Assembly (NCBI RefSeq): GCF_004114695.1
Contig: NZ_CP035310.1
Location: forward strand, 124,001 to 188,000
DNA: 64,000 bases
Direction of reading: 5' to 3'
Source: Erythrobacter sp. HKB08
GTDB taxonomy: Bacteria; Pseudomonadota; Alphaproteobacteria; Sphingomonadales; Sphingomonadaceae
Positions 8,462 through 18,315 of the stretch are shown piece by piece (the stretch's first letter is position 1; every line of letters begins with the position of its first letter). A model generated the notes under the pieces. The model had not been told where the DNA came from, did not search any database, and saw only the letters and a list, made by a program, of their open reading frames with translations. The translations under genes were made by a program, and so were the position numbers.

Positions 8462-10033
8462 ATGAGCCTGATCAAGAATGTCGGGACCATCGGCGGGCTG
8501 ACTGCGGTCAGCCGCGTCTTCGGTTTCGTCCGCGACATCCTCATCGCCCGCGTGCTCGGCGCAACGGCGATGGGCGATGCCTGGCAGCTCGCCTTCATGC
8601 TGCCCAATATTTTTCGCCGCCTGTTCGCCGAGGGCGCTTTTGCGAGCGCCTTCGTCCCGCTGTTCAACCGGCGGATGAATGAGGACGGCGACGTCAGCGA
8701 GGCACGGCAATTCGCCGAGAGCGTGCTTGCCGTGCTGCTACCGATCCTGATCGTCTTCGGCGCGCTTGCGCTGATCGTCATGCCGTGGGTGGTCGAGTAT
8801 TTCGCGCCCGAGGGCCTCGCTGAGGATGGCGACGCGCTCGAAGTCGCGATCACCATGGCGCGGATCACCTTCCCCTACCTCCTGTTCATGAGCCTCGCGA
8901 CATTGATTGCGGCCGTGCTCAATTCCCTGTCGCGCTTCGCGGCAGCGGCCGCGGCACCGATCCTGCTCAACATCTGCCTCATCACCGCGCTGATCTATGG
9001 CGCGACGCTCGATCCCGGCATTGCCGCGCGGCGCGAGACGGCGCAGTGGATGGCGGTCGCGCTATCGGTTTCGGGCCTGCTGCAGGTGCTGTGGCTGGGC
9101 ATCTTCATGCACCGCGCGGGCTTCCGCCTGTCGCTCGGAGCGCCGCGCATCACCAAGGGGGTGAAGGAACTGGGCGTGCTCGTCGTCCCGGCCATCTTCG
9201 GCGCGGGCGTCTACCAGATCAGCCGCTTCATCGACCTGTTCTTCCTCTCGACCCTGCCGGTCGGGAGCTACACCTATCTGCAGATGGCCGATCGCTGGAA
9301 CCAGCTTCCGCTCGGCATCATCGGCATCGCTCTCGGCACCGCGATCCTGCCCGCCCTCTCGCGCTTCCTCGGGCGCGGCGAGGACGAGGAAGCGTCGCGC
9401 CTCCAGTCCAATGCGATCGAGCTTGCGATGCTGCTGACCGTCCCCTGCGCCGTGGCGCTGTTCTTCACCGGCACCGCTTTCGTACGCGTCTTCATGGCAG
9501 GGCAGGCCTTCACGCAGGAAGACGCCGCGGTCACCGGCATGGTCGTTTCGGGCCTTGTCATCGGCCTTCCCGCCTATGTGCTGGTCAAGGTTCTCACGCC
9601 CAACTTCTTCGCCCGCAAGGACACGCGCACGCCGGTCTACACGGCTGCGGCAAGCCTCGTCGTCACGGTCGCGCTCAACATCGTCCTCGTCCCGCGCTTC
9701 CAGGTACTCGGCCTCGCGATCGCCGGATCGGTCGGGGCATGGGTCAACATAATGCTGCTCGGTGCGATCCTGCACTGGAAGGGTTTCTTCCGCCTGCCGC
9801 CGCGCATCCTTGGCCGCATCGTGCGCATCGTCCTTGCCGCCACGCTGATGGGCGTCGCGCTATGGTGGCTGACAGGACGGATCGACCCGTGGTTCGTCGG
9901 CACGGTGGGCGAGAAGGCGCTCGGCCTCGCGATCCTTGTCGGTGCGGGCATCGCGATCTACGGGATTGCCGCCATGGCGCTTGGCGTCCTCGACAAAGCG
10001 ACCATCCAGCGCCTAATGCGCCGCCAGGGATAA
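8462..10033 (+). CDS. murJ: Lipid II flippase MurJ
   Basis: A polytopic inner-membrane protein of the MOP superfamily that flips undecaprenyl-linked peptidoglycan precursor to the periplasmic face. The 523-residue product starts with the family hallmark GGLTAVSRVFGFVRD and the MLPNIFRRLFAEGAF-ASAFVPLF segment, and has about 14 hydrophobic helices. Length is normal. It starts 48 bp after secB and is followed 15 bp later by trpS, so a secB-murJ-trpS transcript is possible. Confidence 0.95.
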   Translation: MSLIKNVGTIGGLTAVSRVFGFVRDILIARVLGATAMGDAWQLAFMLPNIFRRLFAEGAFASAFVPLFNRRMNEDGDVSEARQFAESVLAVLLPILIVFGALALIVMPWVVEYFAPEGLAEDGDALEVAITMARITFPYLLFMSLATLIAAVLNSLSRFAAAAAAPILLNICLITALIYGATLDPGIAARRETAQWMAVALSVSGLLQVLWLGIFMHRAGFRLSLGAPRITKGVKELGVLVVPAIFGAGVYQISRFIDLFFLSTLPVGSYTYLQMADRWNQLPLGIIGIALGTAILPALSRFLGRGEDEEASRLQSNAIELAMLLTVPCAVALFFTGTAFVRVFMAGQAFTQEDAAVTGMVVSGLVIGLPAYVLVKVLTPNFFARKDTRTPVYTAAASLVVTVALNIVLVPRFQVLGLAIAGSVGAWVNIMLLGAILHWKGFFRLPPRILGRIVRIVLAATLMGVALWWLTGRIDPWFVGTVGEKALGLAILVGAGIAIYGIAAMALGVLDKATIQRLMRRQG

Positions 10034-10048
10034 ATCACAGGAATACTC

Positions 10049-11065
10049 ATGCGCGTCGTCTCCGGCATCCAGCCAACCGGCAACCTTCATCTCGGCAACT
10101 ACCTCGGTGCGATCCGCAACTGGGTGAAGATGCAGGACGAGATGGAGGAAGGCAGCGAGTGCCTGTTCTTCCTCGCCGACCTGCACGCGATCTCCATGCC
10201 GCACGAGCCGGCCGAGCTGGCGGCGAATACGCTGGAAATGACCGCAGCGCTGGTCGCTTGCGGGATCGATCCCGACCGCTCCATCCTGTTCAACCAGGCA
10301 CAGGTTCCTGCGCATAGCGAGCTGCAGTGGCTGCTGATGGGCACCGCGCGGATGGGCTGGCTCAACCGCATGACGCAGTGGAAGGACAAGGCAGGCAAGA
10401 ACCGCGAGGGCCAGTCGGTCGCGCTGTTCTCCTACCCCGTCCTGCAGGCCGCCGACGTGCTGCTCTACCAGGCGACCCACGTGCCGGTGGGCGAGGACCA
10501 GAAGCAGCATCTCGAGCTTGCCCGCGACATCGCGCAGAAGTTCAACAACGACTTCGCTTCGGAAGAAGCGCCGGTCTTCACCCTGCCCGAACCCTTCATC
10601 CCGCCGGAAGCCGCGCGGATCATGAGCCTGCGCGACGGCAGCGCGAAGATGAGCAAGTCCGACCCGTCGGAAATGAGCCGCATCAACCTCGCCGACGATG
10701 CCGACACGATCATGAAGAAGATCAAGAAGGCGAAGACCGATCCCGAACCGCTGCCTTCCGAGGCGAAGGGGCTCGAGGACCGGGCGGAAGCGCTCAACCT
10801 CGTCTCGATCTTCGGCGCGATTACCGGTCGCAGCGTCGACGATGTTCTGGGCGAATTCGGCGGCGAAGGTTTCGGCAAGTTCAAGCCGGCACTCGGTGAA
10901 GCCCTGGTCGAAACGCTCGCTCCGATTTCGCAGCGTTTCCGCGAGCTGAAGGAAGACCGGGAATCGCTCGACGCGATCCTCGCTCGCGGCGCTGCCAAGG
11001 CGCGCGAACTCGGCACCCCGACGCTCGATGCCGCCTACCGCGCTCTCGGGCTGGTCAGAGGTTAA
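10049..11065 (+). CDS. trpS: Tryptophanyl-tRNA synthetase
   Basis: Charges tRNA-Trp with tryptophan. A class I synthetase of 338 residues with the HIGH-type motif HLGN at 14-17 and KMSKS at 200-204, plus typical TrpS segments ([34 protein letters not shown]). Length fits bacterial TrpS. ATG 10049 follows an AGGAA-type ribosome-binding site (ACAGGAATACTC). It closely follows murJ. Confidence 0.97.
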   Translation: MRVVSGIQPTGNLHLGNYLGAIRNWVKMQDEMEEGSECLFFLADLHAISMPHEPAELAANTLEMTAALVACGIDPDRSILFNQAQVPAHSELQWLLMGTARMGWLNRMTQWKDKAGKNREGQSVALFSYPVLQAADVLLYQATHVPVGEDQKQHLELARDIAQKFNNDFASEEAPVFTLPEPFIPPEAARIMSLRDGSAKMSKSDPSEMSRINLADDADTIMKKIKKAKTDPEPLPSEAKGLEDRAEALNLVSIFGAITGRSVDDVLGEFGGEGFGKFKPALGEALVETLAPISQRFRELKEDRESLDAILARGAAKARELGTPTLDAAYRALGLVRG

Positions 11066-11224
11066 GTTCGTTCGCCTAAATCGCTCACAGGCCTGACATT
11101 TATCAGTTTTGTCGTTCAAAGCCGGTTCAGCAGCCGTGCTTTACAACTGCGCGCATCAATGACAGCGTGGTGTTTCGAGGGGAGGCGCATGCTGTGTGTT
11201 TCCTTTAGGGAAAGGGCAAACCCG

Positions 11225-11926
11225 ATGACCGATTTCACTCCCCGCAAGTGGGGACGCGCGCTCAAGCTTGCCGCCGTGCCTTTCGTGCTCGCCGGCCTCG
11301 CTGCCTGCGCCACTCCGTTCAAGGCCGACGTCTCCCGCTTCCAGAGCGAGCTTCCGGCACCCGCAGGCCAGACTTTTGCCGTCGTGGCCGACGATCCGGC
11401 CCTCGCCGGCGGCCTCGAGTTCGCGCAATATGCCGATCTCGTCGAAGCGCAGATGGAGCGTCTCGGCTACACGCAGGCCGTGTCCCCCGAGACCGCGAGC
11501 CTGCTCGTTCGTTTCGACTACGGCGTCGACAATGGCCGCGAACGCATTCGTTCGACCGGCTTCCGCGACCCGTTCTACGACAGTTGGTACGGCTATCGCC
11601 CAGTCTATTATCGGACCCGTCGCGGCTACCGCATGACCTATGTCCCGACGCGGGCCTGGGGTTACGGCTTTCGCGATCCGTGGTTCAATGACCGCGATGT
11701 CACCAGCTACACCGTCTACACGAGCGGCATCGACCTGAAGATCGACAACGCCGACGGCAAGCGCCTGTTCGAAGGCAAGGCGCAGGCCCTCTCGCTTTCG
11801 AACCGCCTCGGCTATCTCGTGCCGAACCTGGTCGACGCGATGTTCACCGACTTCCCGGGCAATTCGGGCGAGACGCTGCGCATCTCGATCAAGCCGGAAG
11901 AAAAGAAGGTCCGCCGGATCGACTGA
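11225..11926 (+). CDS. DUF4136 lipoprotein (first copy)
   Basis: A 233-residue precursor with a lipoprotein signal and lipobox LAAC (Cys28). The mature part matches the DUF4136 pattern: an F-E-Y-A-like early segment, an aromatic- and arginine-rich middle (RDPFYDSWYGY, YYRTRRGYRMTY), and the C-terminal FPGNSGETLRISI. Function unknown; the domain occurs in envelope lipoproteins. ATG 11225 is selected from three in-frame starts because it is followed directly by the signal peptide. A paralogue lies at 44655-45290 with a near-identical C-terminal motif. A clear terminator follows the gene. Confidence 0.85.
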   Translation: MTDFTPRKWGRALKLAAVPFVLAGLAACATPFKADVSRFQSELPAPAGQTFAVVADDPALAGGLEFAQYADLVEAQMERLGYTQAVSPETASLLVRFDYGVDNGRERIRSTGFRDPFYDSWYGYRPVYYRTRRGYRMTYVPTRAWGYGFRDPWFNDRDVTSYTVYTSGIDLKIDNADGKRLFEGKAQALSLSNRLGYLVPNLVDAMFTDFPGNSGETLRISIKPEEKKVRRID

Positions 11927-11955
11927 CCGGATACTCCCCTGGACGGGAACGAAGA

Positions 11956-11985
11956 GGGCGGCTCCATTACGGGGCCGCCCTTTTT
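11956..11985 (+). terminator. Rho-independent terminator after the DUF4136 gene
   Basis: GGGCGGC (11956-11962) pairs with GCCGCCC (11974-11980) and is followed directly by TTTTT. It closes the transcription unit of the DUF4136 lipoprotein. Confidence 0.85.
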
Positions 11986-12023
11986 CTTTGACGGACTGTC
12001 GAACGAGAGGCATCCCCCTGCAA

Positions 12024-12878
12024 ATGAAGCATCTTTTGGCACTTCTCGCGCTGGTTTCGACGTCGCAGGTCGCAGCCGAAGTCCCGCAAGAGGAGCCTCC
12101 CTATGCGCAGGTGGGCGACTGGACGGTCCGGTCGTACGGCTTCGCTTGCCGGCTCGACAGCGCGGCCGATGCCGACGGAAGAGATGTCGCGATCACGCTG
12201 TACAAGTCCGGCAGGGCGGAATTCGCAATCCGCTTGGCCGAGGATGACGGCGCCCCGGTAACGAGGTCCGATTTCCGGCTCGCCTTCGATGACGAGGTGG
12301 CGGATTTCCTTCCGATGCACGCCAGCAAATACAAGCTTCTCTATACTCTCGGTGATCCACTGGCCGAGCGCTTCCGGCGCGCGCGGGCCATGGAGTTGCG
12401 GCTGGAGCAAGAGGCTGTGGCGCGCTTCTCGCTCACGGGAAGCTACGCAGCTCTCGGCAAGTTGAACGACTGTGTTTCGGACCTGAGCCCGACTGCGGCC
12501 AATTTCCAGATCCCGAGACCGATGATGCCTCCGCCTCCGTCTCTCCTACTGCAAATTGCAGAGCCGGACCTCGAAGGCCCGTTCGAGCCCAATCGTCCGC
12601 TCAAGCCGCTCACGCCGGGTCGGTGGATCGGGCCGGGCGACTACCCGGTGCAAGCCTTGCGCGAAGGCATCGAAGGCCGCGTGCGCGTGAGCCTCGAAGT
12701 CGATCCGCGCGGGCGGGTTACCGATTGCAGGATCCTCGAATCGAGTGGCTCGAATGTGCTCGACGAGCGCACCTGCCTGCTCTTGTCGAAAAAGGCCCGC
12801 TTCGATCCGCCTACGGACAGCGAGGCGCGACTGGTTGCGGGAAGTTACGCGACGGCTGTCAGGTGGGCCCTGCCCTGA
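12024..12878 (+). CDS. Secreted TonB-C domain protein
   Basis: A 284-residue protein with a signal peptide (MKHLLALLALVSTSQVAA) and a C-terminal TonB-like domain (about 200-284: YPVQALREGIEGRVRVSLEV, RGRVTDCRILESSGSNVLD). The middle (about 25-170) is of unknown function. It lacks the N-terminal transmembrane anchor and the long proline-rich spacer of a true TonB, so it is more likely a periplasmic protein using this fold than the energy transducer itself. ATG 12024 is chosen because the signal peptide starts there. It is convergent with the small membrane-protein gene at 12886. Confidence 0.75.
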   Translation: MKHLLALLALVSTSQVAAEVPQEEPPYAQVGDWTVRSYGFACRLDSAADADGRDVAITLYKSGRAEFAIRLAEDDGAPVTRSDFRLAFDDEVADFLPMHASKYKLLYTLGDPLAERFRRARAMELRLEQEAVARFSLTGSYAALGKLNDCVSDLSPTAANFQIPRPMMPPPPSLLLQIAEPDLEGPFEPNRPLKPLTPGRWIGPGDYPVQALREGIEGRVRVSLEVDPRGRVTDCRILESSGSNVLDERTCLLLSKKARFDPPTDSEARLVAGSYATAVRWALP

Positions 12879-12885
12879 ACCCGTC

Positions 12886-13218
12886 CTAGCCCCGCCGCGA
12901 GCGGATCGCGGCGATCCCGACGCCGATCGCGACGGACCCGATCAGGAATGCACTCGGAAAGCGTAGCGGCAGCTCGCCCGATCCGCCCGACACTGCCCGA
13001 TCGACGAGGTCGAGCAGGTAGTTCCCGAGGTGGATTGCCGCAGTGAGCGAAACGAAGGGAATGAGGATCGTGCGCCAGTCCAGCGCGTCCCAGCCATTGC
13101 GATGGCGCAGCCGCGCGATAATCCAGCTCGCAAGCCAGACGAGGATGACGATCCACACCGCCAGCGCGGCGAGCGCCAGCAGTGCGAAACCGGGACCGAT
13201 GCCGCCGAGGCCGGGCAA
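12886..13218 (-). CDS. Small multi-pass membrane protein, unknown
   Basis: A 110-residue hydrophobic protein with three probable membrane segments (about 10-35, 50-72, 87-105) and a basic C-terminal RSRRG. I do not recognise a family. The most upstream possible start is TTG 13218, four bases after the dut stop and preceded by GGGGCG at a suitable distance. Its place as third gene after coaBC and dut suggests co-transcription, but gives no functional hint. Coding potential is supported by the clean hydrophobic pattern and the tight spacing. Confidence 0.6.
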   Translation of the reverse strand: MPGLGGIGPGFALLALAALAVWIVILVWLASWIIARLRHRNGWDALDWRTILIPFVSLTAAIHLGNYLLDLVDRAVSGGSGELPLRFPSAFLIGSVAIGVGIAAIRSRRG

Positions 13219-13221
13219 GGG

Positions 13222-13671
13222 CTAGCGCCCCGTCGACCCGAAGCCGCCGCTGCCGCGCGCGGTATCGTCAAGCGTGTCGACTTCGGTCCATGCCGCCTGC
13301 GTCACCGGCGCGAGGACCAGCTGGGCCACGCGTTCGCCGCGCTTGATGGGGAACGGCTCTGCCCCGTGGTTGATCATGATGATCTTGAGCTCGCCGCGAT
13401 AATCGCTGTCGATCGTGCCGGGCGTGTTGGGCACTGTCACCCCATGCTTGAGCGCAAGGCCCGAGCGCGGGCGGACCTGGATTTCATAACCTTCGGGAAT
13501 CGCCATCGCGAGGCCGGTAGCGACCGCATGGCGCATGCCCGGTTCGAGCACGATGTCCTCGGCCGAGAGCACGTCCATGCCCGCTGCGCCTGCGGTGGCG
13601 TAGCGTGGCAGCTCCAACCCCTCCCCGTGCTCAAGCCTCTTGACCTGCACGGGTACGGATTCAGTCGTCAT
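13222..13671 (-). CDS. dut: Deoxyuridine 5'-triphosphate nucleotidohydrolase
   Basis: Hydrolyses dUTP to dUMP and pyrophosphate, keeping uracil out of DNA and feeding thymidylate synthesis. The 149-residue trimeric-type dUTPase shows all conserved motifs: [42 protein letters not shown] and the C-terminal [11 protein letters not shown] lid. It overlaps the end of coaBC by 11 bp. The coaBC-dut arrangement is common in proteobacteria. Confidence 0.97.
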   Translation of the reverse strand: MTTESVPVQVKRLEHGEGLELPRYATAGAAGMDVLSAEDIVLEPGMRHAVATGLAMAIPEGYEIQVRPRSGLALKHGVTVPNTPGTIDSDYRGELKIIMINHGAEPFPIKRGERVAQLVLAPVTQAAWTEVDTLDDTARGSGGFGSTGR

Positions 13672-15367
13672 CCTCGATATTCTCCAGCGCTGCTGCCACG
13701 CGGTCGATCAGCTCGCGAGCGACCGCCTGCTTGGGCATTTCGTCGAGATGTTCGACGCGTTTCGCGGTGACGATCTTCACCGCGTTGTTCGCGCCGCCCA
13801 TCACGTCACCCGATACGTCATTCGCGACGATCCAGTCCACACCCTTGCGCTTGAGCTTCGTCTTGGCGTTCTCGACCACATTCTCGGTCTCGGCCGCGAA
13901 GCCGATCAGCAGCGGCGGACGCTTGCCGCCGGCTGCCACGGTGGCGAGAATGTCGGGGTTCTCGGTGAGCATGAGTGCGGGCGGGGCAGCGCCGCGCTTC
14001 TTCATCTTCTCGCCCTGGTAGTCCTTGGTTCGCCAGTCGGCGACCGCCGCGGCCATGATCGCCACGTCTACCGGGAGCGCCTTCTTCACCTCGTCGGCCA
14101 TCTCGCGCGCGGATTCGACGTCGATCCGGTCGACGCCCGGCGGGGTCTCGAGATGGACCGGGCCGGAGATAAGCGTCACGCGCGCGCCCTGAGCGGCGGC
14201 AGCGGCGGCGATGGCAAAACCCTGCTTGCCGCTCGACCGGTTGGCGAGATAGCGCACCGGGTCGATCGGCTCGTGCGTCGGGCCTGCGGTGACGAGCACG
14301 TGCTTGCCGTAAAGCGGGCGGTGCTCGATGTCGGTGTCGAATTCGGGTTGGCCTTCGAGCGGATCGAAATCGTCGTAGCCGACCTGGATCGGCTGGATAT
14401 CACCCGCGATCGGCTGCGGCGCGGCATCGCCAGCGCCCGTGCTGACCGTGTGGTTGATCGCCTCGGGATCGGTCGGCGGCGCGCTGGCAGCCGAACCCTT
14501 GCTCGCGAGCAGGCCGCCTGCCGGTTCGGGCAGCGGCTCTTCGCCGGCATCGGGCATGTCCTCGAGCGCTTCTTCGGCTTCGGTCTCGGGCAGCTCTTCG
14601 GGCGCCTCGACCTCTTCCCACTGGGCATCGAGCTCGTCCTGCGAACGCTTGGGCGTCGTGCGTGAAATCAGCGAGGACAGGAGGCCGCCAAGCCCGCCGG
14701 TCTTCGCATTCGGCTCGAGAACTTCGCCGGCTTCGGCCTCTTCCTCGATCTCGCCAAGCTCTTCGGATTCGAGCGTTTCGACGAAGGGATTGGCCTCGAC
14801 CGGTTCGCAGTCGGCAGCGATGCCGAAATGGGCGGCGATTTCCGCCCAGATGATTTCCGGATCGGGCAGGCGGCCGGGGCCGAATTCGCCGCAAGCCATC
14901 GGGCCGGTGTCGGGATCGATCACGTGAACGCCCGCCTGCTGTAGCCAGGCGACATTGCGCTGCGTCGCCTCGTGCTGCCACATGCGCACGTTCATTGCAG
15001 GCACGGCCATGACCGGCTTGTCGGTCGCGAGGATCAGCGTGGTTGCAAGATCGTCGGCGATCCCGGCGCTCATCTTGGCCATCAGGTCGGCAGTCGCGGG
15101 GCAGACGACGACGAGATCGGCTTCGCGGCTGAGCTGGATATGGCCCATCTCCGCCTCGTTCTTGAGGTCCCACAGAGTCGTGTAGACCGGGTTCTCGCTC
15201 AGCGCGGCAAGCGCCATCGGCGTGACGAACTGCTGGCCGCCTTCGGTCACCACGCAGGTCACCGAGCCGCCACCCTTGCGGATCAGCCGGACGAGCTCGC
15301 ACGCCTTATAGGCCGCGATGCCGCCACCCACGACGAGCAGGATACGGGGGGATGCGTTGTCGCTCAC
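13661..15367 (-). CDS. coaBC: Bifunctional phosphopantothenoylcysteine synthetase/decarboxylase with long acidic linker
   Basis: Catalyses two steps of coenzyme A synthesis: joining 4'-phosphopantothenate to cysteine (CoaB) and decarboxylating the product (CoaC). The CoaC flavodomain is at about 1-185 with the catalytic histidine in MGHIQLS (His75), PAMN at 123-126 and the active-site cysteine in [12 protein letters not shown] (Cys159). The CoaB domain is at about 353-565 ([17 protein letters not shown]). Between them lie about 165 residues rich in Glu, Asp, Pro and Ala. This makes the protein 568 residues instead of the usual 400 or so. The start is GTG 15367. No frameshift is visible; both domains are in one frame. 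Confidence 0.95.
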   Translation of the reverse strand: MSDNASPRILLVVGGGIAAYKACELVRLIRKGGGSVTCVVTEGGQQFVTPMALAALSENPVYTTLWDLKNEAEMGHIQLSREADLVVVCPATADLMAKMSAGIADDLATTLILATDKPVMAVPAMNVRMWQHEATQRNVAWLQQAGVHVIDPDTGPMACGEFGPGRLPDPEIIWAEIAAHFGIAADCEPVEANPFVETLESEELGEIEEEAEAGEVLEPNAKTGGLGGLLSSLISRTTPKRSQDELDAQWEEVEAPEELPETEAEEALEDMPDAGEEPLPEPAGGLLASKGSAASAPPTDPEAINHTVSTGAGDAAPQPIAGDIQPIQVGYDDFDPLEGQPEFDTDIEHRPLYGKHVLVTAGPTHEPIDPVRYLANRSSGKQGFAIAAAAAAQGARVTLISGPVHLETPPGVDRIDVESAREMADEVKKALPVDVAIMAAAVADWRTKDYQGEKMKKRGAAPPALMLTENPDILATVAAGGKRPPLLIGFAAETENVVENAKTKLKRKGVDWIVANDVSGDVMGGANNAVKIVTAKRVEHLDEMPKQAVARELIDRVAAALENIEDDD

Positions 15368-15581
15368 GCGCTCACGCCTGTTCCAGCCGGGCCAACCGGC
15401 ACCCGAAACTCATTGTCGACTAATCCCCTTTTGGGCCCACGCCCTGGTTAACCATGTTGCGCAGCCTAACGCGCACTTGCAATGCCCGCCAGACCTGCCG
15501 CGCCTTGGTTACGATTTCTCTGGCGCATCATGCTTACCCGGCTGTAAACCTTTGGCAGAAAACAAAGGGGGAGACGCTAAC

Positions 15582-15983
15582 ATGAGACTGGTACTGACCG
15601 CGCTGATATTCCTCGGCGGGATATTCTTCCTGGTGACGGGGCTCGGCTTCCTGTTCGATCCGGCCACCAGCGCGGAAGGCTTCGGCATTCACGCGGACAA
15701 CAGCACGGGCCTCGCCGCGATCCGCGCAGACATGACCGCTTTCTTCGTCGTCTCGGCCGTGTGCATGATGCTGGGCGCCTGGTTCCGCAACGGGACCGTG
15801 CTGCTGTTCCCGGCAGCGATGTTCGGCATCGCCCTGCTCGGCCGCTTCATCAGCATCTTCGCCGACGGAACGACCGAAGGCTTCTGGCTCCCGATGGTGG
15901 TCGAGGCGCTGACGGTAATCGTGCTGCTGATCGCGAGCCGCGTACTGCCGCACCGCGACGATATGCTAGCCGATCCAGCCTGA
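15582..15983 (+). CDS. DUF4345-like membrane protein
   Basis: A 133-residue protein with four predicted membrane helices (about 3-22, 43-63, 68-86, 103-125) and a short loop containing LFDPATSAEGFGI, which resembles the DUF4345 family of small integral membrane proteins. Function unknown. ATG 15582 follows AAGGGGGAGACGC, a good ribosome-binding site. It is divergent from coaBC across 214 bp and convergent with ubiB, whose 3' end it overlaps by 18 bp. Confidence 0.75.
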   Translation: MRLVLTALIFLGGIFFLVTGLGFLFDPATSAEGFGIHADNSTGLAAIRADMTAFFVVSAVCMMLGAWFRNGTVLLFPAAMFGIALLGRFISIFADGTTEGFWLPMVVEALTVIVLLIASRVLPHRDDMLADPA

Positions 15984-17522
15984 CATGAGGGCGGCGGCCA
16001 CTGCGCCACCACCTGCCAGCGCCGCGACCAGATAGCCGAGCAAGCCTCGCCCGCGACGCTCGCGGCGCTGCCACATCAGCTCGACTTCGGGCAGCGGCGG
16101 CGGCTCGGGCGCGCCGCCCTTGGGCGGGTAGCGGTCCTCAATGCGGCGGATGAGGTCTGGCAGGCGCAGCAACGTCTGCGTGTCTTCGCGGATCTTCTCC
16201 GCAATCGCTGCTTCCGGGCCGAGCTCGTCGCGAATCCAGCTGCGCACATAGGGCGCGGAAACATCCCACATGTTGATCTCGGGATTGAGCTGGGTCGCGA
16301 TGCCTTCGACCATCACCATGGTCTTTTGCAGCAGCAGGAGGTGCGGCTGGGTCTGCATGTCGAAGTCGCGGGTGATCGCGAACAGCCCGTCAAGCATCTG
16401 GCCGACCGACAATTCGCTGACCGGCTTGCCGCGCATCGGCTCGCCTACGGCGCGCAGTGCAGTCGCGAACTCTTCGACCGAGTGGTAGCTAGGCACATAT
16501 TGCGCTTCGAAATGGATTTCGGCGACGCGGCGATAATTGCCGGTGGTCAGGCCGTAGAGGATTTCCGCCAGCCATTGGCGCGCGCGCCGGTCGATGCGGC
16601 CCATGATGCCGAAATCGATCGCGACGATCGTCCCGTCCGCGCGCACGAACAGGTTCCCCTGGTGCATGTCGGCATGGAAGAAGCCCGCACTGATCGCCTG
16701 GCGCAGGAAAGCGAGCACCAGCCGCTCGGCAAGCTCGGGCAGGTCGTGCCCGGCCGCGATCAGCGCCTCGCGATTGGAAATCTTGATCCCGTCGACCCAC
16801 TCGACAGTCATCACCCGGCCATTGGTCCGGTCCCAGTCGATTGCGGGAACTTCGTATCCGTCGACCGCGGTCATCGCCTCGGCAAGCTCGGAAGCCGAGG
16901 CCGCCTCGCGCCTCAGGTCGAGCTCGCGATTGGTCCAGCGTTCGAAATTGGCGATGGTCAGGCGCGGACGCAGGCGCTGGGCTTCGCCGCCCATCGCTTC
17001 GAGGTGCGCAGCGGCCCAGTGGTAGGTCTGGATATCGCGCGCGAAACGCTCTCGAATGCCGGGGCGCAGGACTTTGACCGCTACCTGCTTGCCCTCGGTG
17101 GTCACGGCGCGGTGGACTTGCGCGATCGAGGCCGCGCCCACCGGCTCGGGGTCGAATTCGGAGAACAGGTTTTCGAGCGGCTGGTCGAAGCTCGTCTCGA
17201 TCGAGGTGCGGATCTTCTCGAAATCGACCGGCGGCAAATTGTCCTGCAGGCTGAGCAGATTGCGCGCCGCTTCCTCGCCGACGAGGTCGGGCCGGGTCGC
17301 GAGCGACTGGCCGAGCTTGATCGCAGCCGGGCCGATGTCGCGGAATGCACTCGCATAGTCGGGCGTGCGCGGCTGCATCGTGCCGAAGCGTGCGATCCGC
17401 GCGAGGCGCTTGACCGGCCCCGGCGTATTGGCATCGCGCTCGATCCCGCGCAGCGCGCCGTGCCGCGCGAGCGTGCGGCCCCATTTGAGAAGCCGGAAGA
17501 TATGCGTGGCAGGCTTGGTCAC
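15966..17522 (-). CDS. ubiB: Ubiquinone biosynthesis ATPase/kinase-like protein UbiB
   Basis: An atypical ABC1/ADCK-family ATPase required for ubiquinone biosynthesis at the inner membrane. The 518-residue product shows KLGQ (69-72, the KxGQ motif), GAASIAQVH (129-137, the alanine-rich nucleotide loop), HADMHQGN (283-290) and DFG (303-305). A C-terminal hydrophobic segment (about 493-513) anchors it. The start is GTG 17522, five bases after the ubiE stop; ubiE-ubiB is a common operon. Its 3' end overlaps the convergent DUF4345 gene. Confidence 0.94.
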   Translation of the reverse strand: MTKPATHIFRLLKWGRTLARHGALRGIERDANTPGPVKRLARIARFGTMQPRTPDYASAFRDIGPAAIKLGQSLATRPDLVGEEAARNLLSLQDNLPPVDFEKIRTSIETSFDQPLENLFSEFDPEPVGAASIAQVHRAVTTEGKQVAVKVLRPGIRERFARDIQTYHWAAAHLEAMGGEAQRLRPRLTIANFERWTNRELDLRREAASASELAEAMTAVDGYEVPAIDWDRTNGRVMTVEWVDGIKISNREALIAAGHDLPELAERLVLAFLRQAISAGFFHADMHQGNLFVRADGTIVAIDFGIMGRIDRRARQWLAEILYGLTTGNYRRVAEIHFEAQYVPSYHSVEEFATALRAVGEPMRGKPVSELSVGQMLDGLFAITRDFDMQTQPHLLLLQKTMVMVEGIATQLNPEINMWDVSAPYVRSWIRDELGPEAAIAEKIREDTQTLLRLPDLIRRIEDRYPPKGGAPEPPPLPEVELMWQRRERRGRGLLGYLVAALAGGGAVAAALMSGWIG

Positions 17523-17526
17523 GCGA

Positions 17527-18258
17527 TCAGATCTTCCATCCCGAATGGATCGCGACGGCCCCGCCCAGGATCGGCTCGACCTTGGTCCTGGTGAAACCGG
17601 CCTGGCGGATCATCGCCTCGAATTCGTGCATCTTCGGGAAGCGGCGGATCGATTCGGCGAGATAGCGATAGCTGTCCTCGTCCTGCGCGATGATCTTGCC
17701 CATCTGCGGCATCAGCTTGTGCGAATAGAGATCGTACACTTCCTTGAAGCCCGGCCAGGTCGTGGTCGAAAACTCGAGGCAGTAGAATCGCCCGCCATGC
17801 TTCAAGACGCGGTGCGCCTCGGCCAGCGCCTTGTCGATATGCGTCACGTTCCGGATGCCGAAGGCGATCGTGTAGGCATCGAAGCTGCGCGAGGAGAATG
17901 TCAGTTCCTCCGCATTCTGGCGCGACCAGACGAGGCTATCGAGGCCGCGATCCATTGCGCGTTCGATGCCGACGTCGAGCATGTCCTGGTTGATGTCCGA
18001 TACGGTCACGCGCGCACCGCGCTCGGCCATGCGGAAGGCGATGTCGCCCGTGCCGCCTGCCATGTCGAGGATCGCCTCGCCCGGCTGCGGTTTGACCCGG
18101 CGCACGAAGCGGTCCTTCCACAAACGGTGCATGCCGGCCGACATCGCATCGTTCATGATGTCGTATTTTGCGGCAACGCTGGAAAAGACCGCGCCGACGC
18201 GCTGGGTCTTCTCGTCCGGGGCGACGTCTTCGTAGCCGAAGGATACCTTGTCGTTCAT
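17527..18258 (-). CDS. ubiE: Demethylmenaquinone/2-polyprenyl-6-methoxybenzoquinol methyltransferase
   Basis: SAM-dependent C-methyltransferase of quinone biosynthesis. The 243-residue product has the UbiE/COQ5 signature with the SAM-binding LDMAGGTGD at 64-72, FGIRNVTHIDKALAEAHRVLK-type motif, and the C-terminal GGAVAIHSGWKI. ATG 18258 is chosen; an in-frame start 18 codons upstream would add non-family sequence. It is followed by ubiB and is divergent from mutM. Confidence 0.95.
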   Translation of the reverse strand: MNDKVSFGYEDVAPDEKTQRVGAVFSSVAAKYDIMNDAMSAGMHRLWKDRFVRRVKPQPGEAILDMAGGTGDIAFRMAERGARVTVSDINQDMLDVGIERAMDRGLDSLVWSRQNAEELTFSSRSFDAYTIAFGIRNVTHIDKALAEAHRVLKHGGRFYCLEFSTTTWPGFKEVYDLYSHKLMPQMGKIIAQDEDSYRYLAESIRRFPKMHEFEAMIRQAGFTRTKVEPILGGAVAIHSGWKI

Positions 18259-18315
18259 GGCCTGCGCCTTAGGAGGAATTGCGAGGCGGGCAAAGGGTGT
18301 TAAGGGAGCCATCCC

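Noticed and set aside
12024-12878. True TonB energy transducer
   Set aside because: It has the TonB C-terminal domain but a cleavable signal instead of an anchor and no proline-rich spanning region; no exbB/exbD nearby.
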